A DNA stretch of 64,000 bases. Source: RYN-230 sp963717125. GTDB lineage: Bacteria > Actinomycetota > Actinomycetes > Streptosporangiales > Streptosporangiaceae. The notes below the pieces were generated by a model that ran no database searches, was not told where the DNA came from, and saw nothing but the letters and a program-made list of their open reading frames with translations. Positions 54,315 through 62,040 of the stretch are shown piece after piece (position 1 is the stretch's first letter; each line of letters begins with the position of its first letter). The stretch is from assembly GCA_963717125.1 (NCBI GenBank), contig CAVQVG010000017.1:186001-250000 (forward strand). Reading direction: 5' to 3'. Made by a program: the position numbers and the translations under genes.

Positions 54315-54665
54315 TCACAGGTGCTCGGGATGCTCGGGGATGCGCCCGGAGGCTAGCGCAAGGTGGGCGAGGCTGGTGAATACGGCGTCTGCTCCAGCGT
54401 CGGTCAGGGCATGGGTTTTGCTGGGCTTGTTGGCTTAGCCGATGCAGCGGGTCCCGGCTTCGTGGGTGGCTAGGATGTCGGTTACCTGGTCGCCGAGTAG
54501 GGTGCATTTGGCCGGAGTGGCATTGTTAGCGGTGACGGCCTGGTCGATGAGAGAGGGACTGGGACCTCCGGGAAAGGGTCCGGCCACCGATGCCTTCCCG
54601 GACACAGACCAGGGCCTCGAGATCGGGCCGTACCGATGCGCAGGGATCTGCCGCCCTAGGAACAC
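54315..54665 (-). pseudogene. HAD-family phosphatase C-terminal fragment with a stop codon
   Basis: CTLLGDQVTDILATHEAGTR, then CIG, a TAA stop (54435-54437), and in the same frame ANKPSKTHALTDAGADAVF and LAHLALASGRIPEHPEHL. This is one HAD IA C-terminal half (GDxxxD motif and the usual GYANKPGK) with the Tyr codon turned into a stop. The N-terminal catalytic half is missing. Confidence 0.75.
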
Positions 54666-54670
54666 CCCAC

Positions 54671-56024
54671 GGCCTCGGCATAGTGGCGTGATGACCGGTT
54701 GATGGGGTGATGGGCAGTTCGGCGTGGTGAACGTGGAACAGGCACGGTTTCCAAGATCATGTGGGTGTCGAGTCCCATGATCGTGACGGAAGACCGTGCC
54801 TGCCCTGTCATCATCCCTGATCTGTCCTGCCCTGGAGCACCTTGCGGGTGCTCCGGGGAGTCAGCTGCGGCCCGCCGGGTGCCCTGGCCTGCGGGAATTC
54901 CTGTCGGCGGTGCCGGACCCGCGTGACCCGCGCGGCATCCGCCACTCGCTGGCCTCGGTCCTGCTGGCCTCCGTGGCTGCCGTCCTGGCGGGTGCGCGGT
55001 CGCTGACGGCGATCGGCGAGTGGGTGGCTGACGCCCCGCCGGGAGTGCTGGCCGCGCTGGGCATCCGCTTCGACCCGCTGCAACGCCGGTTCCAGCCGCC
55101 GGGCGAGGCGACCATCCGCCGGGTCCTGGAGTCGGTCAGCGCTGGCCAGCTCGAAGCCGCCATTACGTCCTGGCTGGCCAGCCCGCCTGCTGCCACCGGG
55201 CGGCGCGCGGTGGCCGTAGACGGCAAGGCCCTGCGCGGCACCCGGCACTCCGCCGCCGACGGCCAGGCCGCGCACCTGCTGGCCGCCATCGACCAGCAGG
55301 CCCGGACCGTCCTCGCGCAGACGCCAGTGGAGGGCAAGACCAATGAGATCACCCGGTTCGCGCCGCTGCTGCGGCCGCTGGACCTGGAAGGCTGGGTCGT
55401 AACCGCCGATGCCCCGCATACCCAGCGCGAGCATGCCGAGTTCCTGGTCACCAGCATGAAAGCGGACTACATCCTGGTCGTGAAGGGCAACCAGCCCGGC
55501 CTGCACGCCCAGCTTCGGAAACTGCCGTGGAAGACCGTCCCGGCCGCCGCCGCCAGCCGCAACCGCGGCCACGGCCGCCAGGAGCACCGCACCCTGCAGG
55601 CCGTCACCGTCACCGCCGGGCTAGCCTTCCCGCACGCCGCGCAAGCCCTCAGAGTCACCCGGCGGACCCGGCCGCTGCCCGGCGGGAAATGGAAGACGAT
55701 CACCGTCTACGCCATCACCAGCCTGGCCTTCGGCCAGGCCACCCCCGCCGAGCCAGCCGGATGGATCCGCGGGCACTGGCAGATCGAGGCCCTGCACCAC
55801 ATCCGCGACGTCACCTACGCAGAAGACGCCTCCCAGGTCCGCACCCGCAACGGCCCCCAGGTCATGGCGACCTTGCGGAACCTGGCCATCACCCTGCTCC
55901 GCCAGGCCGGGCACCACAGCATCGCCGCCGCCTGCCGTCACCACGCCCGCAGCGCCGCCCGTCCCCTGGCGATCCTCGGACTCAATCCCTCATGAAAACG
56001 GACACCACGCCACTATGCCGAGGC
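54671..56024 (+). mobile_element. ISAs1-family insertion sequence, apparently complete
   Basis: 27-bp terminal inverted repeats at 54671-54697 and 55998-56024 differ at two bases (core GGCATAGTGGCGTG). They enclose one full transposase gene. No target-site duplication was evident to me. Confidence 0.85.
54796..55995 (+). CDS. ISAs1-family transposase
   Basis: A 399-residue DDE transposase. The N-terminal domain has FLSAVPDPRDPRGIRHSLAS, and the catalytic core has VAVDGKALRGTRH, VVTADAPHTQREHAEF, ILVVKGNQPGLH and RGHWQIEALHHIRDVTYAED with the last Glu. It ends AARPLAILGLNPS, typical of the family. The start is GTG 54796. No frameshift or stop is present, so it may be active. Confidence 0.93.
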   Translation: MPALSSSLICPALEHLAGAPGSQLRPAGCPGLREFLSAVPDPRDPRGIRHSLASVLLASVAAVLAGARSLTAIGEWVADAPPGVLAALGIRFDPLQRRFQPPGEATIRRVLESVSAGQLEAAITSWLASPPAATGRRAVAVDGKALRGTRHSAADGQAAHLLAAIDQQARTVLAQTPVEGKTNEITRFAPLLRPLDLEGWVVTADAPHTQREHAEFLVTSMKADYILVVKGNQPGLHAQLRKLPWKTVPAAAASRNRGHGRQEHRTLQAVTVTAGLAFPHAAQALRVTRRTRPLPGGKWKTITVYAITSLAFGQATPAEPAGWIRGHWQIEALHHIRDVTYAEDASQVRTRNGPQVMATLRNLAITLLRQAGHHSIAAACRHHARSAARPLAILGLNPS

Positions 56025-56115
56025 CGGGGCCCTGGAGGTTGCTGTACTCGCCTGCCGTACCTTCACCGCCTGGCCGTCGACGACGGTGAGGTTGCCGGAC
56101 GTGGCCTGCGCTCGC

Positions 56116-56962
56116 TCAGGTGACCCGCGCGGCTACCAGGGTCTCGAAGGTAGAGGGCCGCAGCCCGTCGGTGCGGCCGGCGAAGTACCGCTGCTGGAGG
56201 TCTGCACGTGCGGGATGGTCCACGACCTTGAGCCCGCACCGGCTGATCAGCGCCTCGATCTCGGATGCCGGCCAGCCGGGCTGGAGAGGCTCGCCGACAG
56301 AAGCCGCGATCGGCGTGTAGGTCCGGGCGTATTCCGTCCCCGCGTCGTCGAGCACACAGTCCTCGGCCCGGTAGGAGAACACCACCTCAGACCCGGGAGC
56401 AGCCGCCGCGATCGTGCGCAGCGTTCAACTCGATCGCCTGCGCCGTCAGATAGGGAGCGACACCCGTCCAGCAGAACATCGCCGGCTGCGCCCAGTCGAA
56501 CCCGGCCGCGCCCAGAACATCCTGAACCGGTTCGGCCTCGAAATCAGCCGGCACGAATACCTGCGAGTCGCTGAGCGGCAGGCCGAGATCCCTGACCCGC
56601 TCGAGCTTCCAGACCTGGGAGGCAGGGTGATCAACCTCGAACACCGTCAGCGAGCCGAGCAGATCCGGCCGCCGCCACGCGAACGAGTCGAGCCCCGCGC
56701 CAAGAATCACGTACTGCCCGAAGGCGCCAGCAGCCAGCCGGTCCTCGGCATACCGGCTGCGGGTGCAGACGGCCGCGCGGGCCTCGCGACGGACCGGGCC
56801 GGGGAACAGCGGATCGAACCGCTCTCGCAGCTGCTGCCATACCGGGCCGACAAGCACCAGGGCCAGCACATCGTCTAGTACCCACGGCGACGCCGTCTCC
56901 AGGCGAAACAATCCACGCGACACGGCCGCAAACATCGCCGTCCTGCTCGGCGCGCTTTCCAT
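56116..56962 (-). pseudogene. SAM-dependent methyltransferase (Ppm1/TIGR00027-like), frameshifted
   Basis: The first 182 residues (QYVILGAGLDSFAWRRPDLL, VFEVDHPASQVWKLERV, FCWTGVAPYLTAQAIEL) and the last part (LRTIAAAAPGSEVVFSYRA) are one protein of the leucine carboxyl methyltransferase-like family, read in two frames. The extra base is near 56425, where TTGAACG would need to be TTGACG. The family modifies small metabolites or polyketide-type compounds; the substrate is unknown. Confidence 0.82.
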
Positions 56963-57074
56963 GCATCCCTCCTCGCCGGCCAGAACCCGGCATGCTGGCC
57001 ACGCGCGCTCACTCTGCGCACTTCACAGGATGCGCCCCAAGCGCCCTGACAGCCATAGCCAGATCGCCTGGCAG

Positions 57075-57236
57075 CCACGATCTGCGCGCCATCGCGATCC
57101 TCCAGACGGCCGGGCACGCTAGCATCACAGCCGCCCGCACGCACCACGCCCGGGACGCCACCAGGACCCCCGAGGCCCTCCGACTCAACCCGGCATGAAC
57201 AAAACGGACATAACGCGACTATGCCGAGGCCTTGAG
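57075..57236 (+). mobile_element. ISAs1-family 3' remnant
   Basis: A C-terminal transposase fragment (AIAILQTAGHASITAARTHH, DATRTPEALRLNPA) is followed by an IS end AACGCGACTATGCCGAGGCC. Both parallel the last 30 codons and end of the intact element at 54671, with many differences, so it comes from a distinct older insertion. Confidence 0.75.
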
Positions 57237-57297
57237 GAACACCCAGTCGGCTCCTGGTCCCCATCCAACGCGATAACAGTTGGGACTGGCTCACCGG

Positions 57298-58560
57298 TCA
57301 GGCGAGTGCTGGCGGCTCGCCGTTGCAGGTTTCCCGGTATGCCTCGCTCAGTTCGCGAGCCTCTGGCAAGCCCCGGCCGGCTACGGCGAGTACGATCTCG
57401 CGGGCACGTCTGCCGTCTACGGGAGCTAGCCGCCCTGACCTGATCGCTTCCAGCGCCACCCCGGCAGCCTCGTCGTGCTTGTTCGTTGCGGTCAGTGCCA
57501 GGGACAGGTCTAGGCGGGCGAGGGCTGCGCGCCGGGGCCGTGGCCGTTCATCGGGTGCCTCGATCGCGGCGAGCACTTGGCGGGCGAGTGGTTCGGCGGC
57601 CTGGTCACCGAGCCACGACAGTGTGGTCACGACGTACACCTGGGCTTTGGGCGGGTCATAGCGGTAGTGGTGCTCGGGCCGGTCGGGCATCGGCAGCGGC
57701 GAGACCAGTTTTTCGACGCGGGCGAGCGCGGCGCGGGTCTCGGCTGCTGCGCCGAGCCGTGCCCACGCGCGGCCTTCCTGGGCGGTGGCCTGGATGAAGG
57801 CGCTTCCGTCTCGCGGCGCAATGTGCTGGGCGGCCTGGGAGATATCGGCAGCCCGCTGGTAGTGACCTGCGGTAAGCACCTGCCACGCCTGGGTTTCCAG
57901 GCACCACGCCGCAATTTCGGCGTGGCCGGTCTCCCGGGCCAGTTGCGCGGCTGTCCGCAGGTGGGCGGCGGCGTGGTCTTTGTGCAGGTCGATCAGGCAG
58001 GTGGCGGCCAGTAGGGACAGCCATCCGCCTGTCACGAGCAGCCGGCGGTGCTGGGCGAGGGTAGCGCGGGCGTCCAGGAGGTAGCCCACGTATCCCAGGT
58101 GAGTCCGGACCCGTACGAACAGGTCTGCGGGCGGTATGCCGGGGTAGGCCGTGGCGAGATCGTCAACGGTCAGCTCTAGCTGCTCCAGAACGCTGTCTCC
58201 GACATCGCTGGCCTGCGCGCGGCGGGCGAACTCCAGCGCAGCGATCTCGTGGTCGGCGGCAGCAAGGTCCGGCATCTGTGCGCGGTGCCTGCGCTGGCCG
58301 GGAGCGAGAGCAGCGAGCGTGCCGTCGGCGCCGAGCACCTTGTCCAGATCTGCGGCCAGTTCCGGAGATGGCTGTGCCTTCCCGCTGCGGAGGTTCGAGA
58401 TGTGGCCGGGATTGCAGGGCACGCGGTGCGCCAGCTCACGCACCCCACAACCACGCGCCGCCATCAGGCGCCCCAGTTCATTGCCGAAAGCACTCATGTA
58501 CCGTGTAACCCGATCCGGCATGCGTTTGCTTCGCGTTGCCTGTTTGGCGTTATCCGCCAT
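57298..58560 (-). CDS. XRE-family regulator with TPR-like domain
   Basis: A 420-residue regulator. The helix-turn-helix is at residues about 28-80 (MAARGCGVRELAHRVPCNPG then HISNLRSGKAQPSPELAADL). The remainder is a helical repeat domain (DHAAAHLRTAAQLARETGHA, HYQRAADISQAAQHIA) like the C-terminal region of many actinobacterial quorum- or development-type regulators. Start ATG 58560; ATG 58497 is an alternative. It may control the mobilizable element next to it. Confidence 0.85.
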   Translation of the reverse strand: MADNAKQATRSKRMPDRVTRYMSAFGNELGRLMAARGCGVRELAHRVPCNPGHISNLRSGKAQPSPELAADLDKVLGADGTLAALAPGQRRHRAQMPDLAAADHEIAALEFARRAQASDVGDSVLEQLELTVDDLATAYPGIPPADLFVRVRTHLGYVGYLLDARATLAQHRRLLVTGGWLSLLAATCLIDLHKDHAAAHLRTAAQLARETGHAEIAAWCLETQAWQVLTAGHYQRAADISQAAQHIAPRDGSAFIQATAQEGRAWARLGAAAETRAALARVEKLVSPLPMPDRPEHHYRYDPPKAQVYVVTTLSWLGDQAAEPLARQVLAAIEAPDERPRPRRAALARLDLSLALTATNKHDEAAGVALEAIRSGRLAPVDGRRAREIVLAVAGRGLPEARELSEAYRETCNGEPPALA

Positions 58561-58629
58561 ACACGCAACGCCTTTGAGGTTACGCCGACGGTCCAGGGCA
58601 CGGTGACGAGCTGGTAAGGCCCAGGGGTG

Positions 58630-59235
58630 TTACGACCAGGCACCGTCTTTCTTCTCGGCCGGGAGGTAGTTTCCGTCAGCGACCCGCCGGGGCACTTCCT
58701 GGGACTCGCGGATAACACGCCGATGGCCGTCCGGGCTCGACGGCCAGTTGTCACGGGTGACCAGCATCCCGGCGTAGACCGGTTCCCATCCGATCGCATA
58801 AAGCGGTACGGCTTCGGGGAGCTGGGTCCGCAGGCAGTACACCGCGCGCAGGTGGTACCACTTGGACACCGCGACGAGCGGCAGTCCCATTGCGAGCGCT
58901 TCGCGCAGGTAGGGCAGGGAAAGTTCGACGTTCTGCCAGGTGTCCTTGGACTGGTCTTCGATGCGTACCGCGCTGGCGGGTACGTCCGCTGCGGCGAGCT
59001 GGCGCGCGAACTCGCGTCCTTCCACCATGCCGTTGTGCCGGTTGATGCCGCCGGTCGCGATGATCAGCGGCGCGAGGTCGCGGTGATACCGGTCGGCTGC
59101 GATGCGGACGGGCGCGGCCTGGTTGGTGCCGAACAGGACAAGCGCGGACGGCTCGGTGTCCGGCGGTGGGGCGTCGATGTCCACGCTGGCGGTCAGCTTA
59201 GCTATCTGGGCGGCCGTCAGCTCATCGTCAGTCAT
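58630..59235 (-). CDS. YdcF-like (DUF218) protein
   Basis: A 201-residue DUF218 protein: LVLFGTNQAAPVRIAADRYH, IIATGGINRHNGMVEGREFA, DQSKDTWQNVELSLPYL and VAVSKWYHLRAVYCL. The family binds SAM or nucleotides and is linked to envelope precursors in other bacteria. No membrane helix here, so it should be cytoplasmic. ATG 59235 overlaps the end of the relaxase-like gene by 8 bases. Confidence 0.82.
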   Translation of the reverse strand: MTDDELTAAQIAKLTASVDIDAPPPDTEPSALVLFGTNQAAPVRIAADRYHRDLAPLIIATGGINRHNGMVEGREFARQLAAADVPASAVRIEDQSKDTWQNVELSLPYLREALAMGLPLVAVSKWYHLRAVYCLRTQLPEAVPLYAIGWEPVYAGMLVTRDNWPSSPDGHRRVIRESQEVPRRVADGNYLPAEKKDGAWS

Positions 59236-60442
59236 CGGTGTCCCTGCCGCCGGGGGCTGCGGGGAGCGCTGGCCGCGTGGTCGCGTCGATGTACCGGGCT
59301 CGGAAATCCGCCGCATGGGGGGAACCAGGCGACTTGGCCGCTAGGGAGTGGTCTAGCTGCCCGGCTAGCACCATGGTTGGCCACACGACACGCCCGGATT
59401 CGAGCGCCGCCACCCCGGCCGCTGCCGCCTCATCGATCTCGCCCAGCCCGGCTGCCGCAAGCGCGAGGATCAGCAGCGTGCGCGCGTAGTTGGTCGGCTG
59501 GTCTCCCGGCGCGCGGGTGTGCGGGCTGTAGGCGGTTTCGATGATCCGCCGGGTCATGTCTGCCGCCTCGCGGTGCCTGCCCGCCAGCAGCAACGCGGTA
59601 GCCGTGTAGGGCGGGTCATCTGCGCGCGGCACTGAGTAGATACCGGAGGTTTGGGCTGACGTCCCGAGCTGACTCATCGCCGTTGCTGCCCGGCCGCGCG
59701 CGGCCGACATGCCGGCTGCGTCGCCGGTCATAGCTAGGCAGCGCATTTCCTGCGCAGCGAGCTTCGCGCGTGCGACCGTCCCAGCTAGCACCTCGGCCTG
59801 GCCCCGGCGCGCGGCAGCCGCAGAGCGCGCTGGGTCTCCCTGGTACCAGGCAATGAGCGACCGGGTAAGTGCGGCCCAGCCGAGCAGCTCTGGGTACCTG
59901 GGCGCGGCGGTGCGGTCGCCGGGGGCGGTACGGCGCAGCCCGTAGCGCTGTTCGGCGGTCCGGCAGGCTTCGCGGACCCGGTAACGCTCGAAGTCCAGGC
60001 GAGGGCGGCGGAAGTCCTGACGGGCCAGCATCGCTACCAGATGGATGTGATCGGGGCCGTGGCGCACCGCGATCCACCGCACCCCCTCATCCTCCTCGCT
60101 CCGCCGGGACAGGCCGGTGCGGTGCATCACATCGCCGGCGATCTGCGCCCACTCCTCATCCGGCAGCGCCTTGTCCTCGGGCGCGGCGCGCAGCGAGCAG
60201 TGCCATACCGGCCGGGCCATCGCGAAGTCGCCCATGGCGGCGTGCGGCTGGGCCAGCAGCCCCAGCAGCTGCCGGAAATCCCGGCCCCCATCCGGGCGCA
60301 GCGGTGGTTCGAGTTCGGCGGGGTGACGCCACCCGGCCACCAGGTGCGGGTCGGTGTGCTCTTCGCGCCGCCCCGGCCCGAACAGGTAGTAGACCAGCGG
60401 CGCCAGCCGCGTTCCGCGCGGCACCGAGATTTTCCCGATCAC
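59228..60442 (-). CDS. Relaxase N-terminal domain fused to a TPR-type regulator tail
   Basis: A 404-residue chimera. Residues 1 to about 190 are a mobilization relaxase: MIGKISVPRGTRLAPLVYYL and the metal histidines in RHGPDHIHLVAML. From about residue 205 the chain becomes the helical-repeat C-terminus usual for XRE regulators (LLGWAALTRSLIAWYQGDPA then RSAAAARRGQ, RCLAMTGDAAGMSAARGR). The normal remaining half of the relaxase is missing. ATGA overlaps tie it to the small gene before it. Confidence 0.8.
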   Translation of the reverse strand: MIGKISVPRGTRLAPLVYYLFGPGRREEHTDPHLVAGWRHPAELEPPLRPDGGRDFRQLLGLLAQPHAAMGDFAMARPVWHCSLRAAPEDKALPDEEWAQIAGDVMHRTGLSRRSEEDEGVRWIAVRHGPDHIHLVAMLARQDFRRPRLDFERYRVREACRTAEQRYGLRRTAPGDRTAAPRYPELLGWAALTRSLIAWYQGDPARSAAAARRGQAEVLAGTVARAKLAAQEMRCLAMTGDAAGMSAARGRAATAMSQLGTSAQTSGIYSVPRADDPPYTATALLLAGRHREAADMTRRIIETAYSPHTRAPGDQPTNYARTLLILALAAAGLGEIDEAAAAGVAALESGRVVWPTMVLAGQLDHSLAAKSPGSPHAADFRARYIDATTRPALPAAPGGRDTDD

Positions 60443-60633
60443 CGTGCCGCCTCCGGCGCGTTCCGGGCCATCTGGTCCGCCCAGCGGAACGCGATCCGCG
60501 CCCTCGGAATGATCCGGGCCACCAGGCGGACCACGGCCGGTCCAGACGGGGACTGGTCCGCGCCAGCTGGACCGTGTTCCGGGTCACGGACGGTGTGCCG
60601 GAACGATCCGGGCCTGGGCGCTGGGCAGGTCAT
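60439..60633 (-). CDS. Small protein between mobC and the relaxase
   Basis: A 64-residue basic protein (MTCPAPRPGSFRHTVRDPEH to WADQMARNAPEAAR). ATGA overlaps on both sides make it likely to be translated. A small gene in this place is common in actinobacterial mobilization modules, but its function is unknown. Confidence 0.6.
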   Translation of the reverse strand: MTCPAPRPGSFRHTVRDPEHGPAGADQSPSGPAVVRLVARIIPRARIAFRWADQMARNAPEAAR

Positions 60634-61034
60634 GCGATCGTCTTCCGCACTGCCTCGGCGGCGGCGTCCACCCGTCTGGCCCGGCGGATGGACTCGGCCG
60701 CGTATGCGTCCAGGTCGGCGGAATGCTGCCCGGTCGCGTTCAGCTTCGCGACCGCCTGGTTCAGGTTGACACCGATCCGGCGGATCAGCCCGGCCGCGCG
60801 GATCAGCTCCCGCAGCGCCTCCCGGGGCACCTGCTGAGGCCCGGGATCGCCGTGGGTGGCGGCCAGGACGGCCTGGGCGGCGTAGGCGCCCCGGGCCAGC
60901 CCGGCCCGCCCGGCCGCGTCCTGCACGGCGGCGAACTCGGTGGCGGTCAGGGTGAACTCCACCCGGTAGCCACGCCTTGCTTGCTGCCGCGACCGCCGCG
61001 ACCCCTGAACTGCCCGTCCGCGCGCCTCTGCCAT
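60630..61034 (-). CDS. mobC: MobC-like relaxosome accessory protein
   Basis: A 134-residue DNA-binding accessory protein: basic start (GRAVQGSRRSRQQARRGYRV), a ribbon-helix-helix-like VEFTLTATEFAAVQDAAGRA, and the MobC hallmark LIRRIGVNLNQAVAKLNATG. It assists relaxase nicking at oriT. ATG 61034 follows GGGGAGAG. First gene of a four-gene coupled set. Confidence 0.85.
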   Translation of the reverse strand: MAEARGRAVQGSRRSRQQARRGYRVEFTLTATEFAAVQDAAGRAGLARGAYAAQAVLAATHGDPGPQQVPREALRELIRAAGLIRRIGVNLNQAVAKLNATGQHSADLDAYAAESIRRARRVDAAAEAVRKTIA

Positions 61035-61725
61035 CAGTGGCTCTCCCCGGCTGGTGCCTGCTGCCCGGCGCACACTCACCCGCCCTTCACTCGCCATTCC
61101 CCACAGAGGCTTCCCGGGTGCGCCAGCGCCTGGCTCCCAGTTTATGTGTGGACCGCGCCCGGTCCCATGCATAAACCCGGAATGCGGACATCTTGCTCCT
61201 TTCCCCGTGCGGCATCCGGTGGCGAACTGGAAAGGTGCCCGCTGGCCGCCGCGCCGGGCTTCCGGATCGCCGTAGCGTGGGCCACGAAGCAGGCTAACGC
61301 GATGACGGCGGGGCCGTGCGACTGGCCCGTATCCAGGCCGCCGGGGTGCCCGTAGATGCTGGTTGGGCAGGGTCTCCCTGTCCGGGGTTGCTACGCGGCC
61401 TGTCGTTGACGGGCACCTGCCGTGCCAGTGAGCGTGGTCGCGTGCTGCCTGGTGCTGCGTTGTGTGGTGGCGGTTGGCGGAATGCCGTTAAGTACGGCCG
61501 CCTAAAGTCCTCTGCGGTTCAGTGCGGCCCATTCCGGCAGCGGTAAGTCGAGTGCGGTCCAGGCTGGCATAATGATGCGAATTTTGACGTGACGGGTATC
61601 GGGAAAACGCACGTATCTTTGAACCATGCAAAAGGCATAACGCGCGCCAATCGGGAAGCCCGGGCCGCCATAGCTTCCCGGCCATCACGGCCCCTGCTGT
61701 CGGCCCGGAGCGAAGGAGGCACGCC
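61035..61725. other. Non-coding region upstream of mobC, candidate oriT region
   Basis: No gene is supported over about 690 bases. The words AGTACGGCCG, AGTGCGGCCC and AGTGCGGTCC recur at 61491-61560. The position directly upstream of the mobC-relaxase set is where oriT is expected, but I cannot identify a nick site. Confidence 0.35.
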
Positions 61726-61827
61726 CTGACCACCGGGCCTGCGCACCAGCCGACCCCGGCCCACCCAGACAGGGCACCGGGGACAACGGCTCGTCTCGCA
61801 CGCCACGCCCATCGCGCCACCGCGGCG

Positions 61828-62040
61828 ATGAGCGGAAAGCTGGCCAGCGCCCACCACGACACAAGTGCATCCGACCCGATCGAGGCTCGCATCCGCGAGC
61901 TGGCGAAGACCGAGTGGGGAGTTGCAGACGAGCGGGGCCGGATCACGGTCTGCGAGAACGAGCAGGCCGCACGGCAGCTCCAGGCTGCTTCCGGCGGTGA
62001 ACTGGTCTACCGCCGAACCTGGATCACAACCTGGTCCTAG
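61828..62040 (+). CDS. Small hypothetical protein, perhaps starting at an upstream CTG
   Basis: A 70-residue protein from ATG 61828 (MSGKLASAHHDTSASDPIEA; ELAKTEWGVADERGRITVCE). That ATG has no ribosome site, but AAGGAGG at 61713-61719 stands 6 bases before an in-frame CTG at 61726, which would give 104 residues. The 3' end overlaps the recombinase gene by 17 bases. Family not recognised. Confidence 0.5.
   Translation: MSGKLASAHHDTSASDPIEARIRELAKTEWGVADERGRITVCENEQAARQLQAASGGELVYRRTWITTWS

Noticed and set aside
57200..57460. Missing integrase N-terminus encoded at the left end of the element (attP inside the integrase gene)
   Set aside because: The minus strand there already codes for the XRE-TPR regulator, and no resolvase start motif is present.
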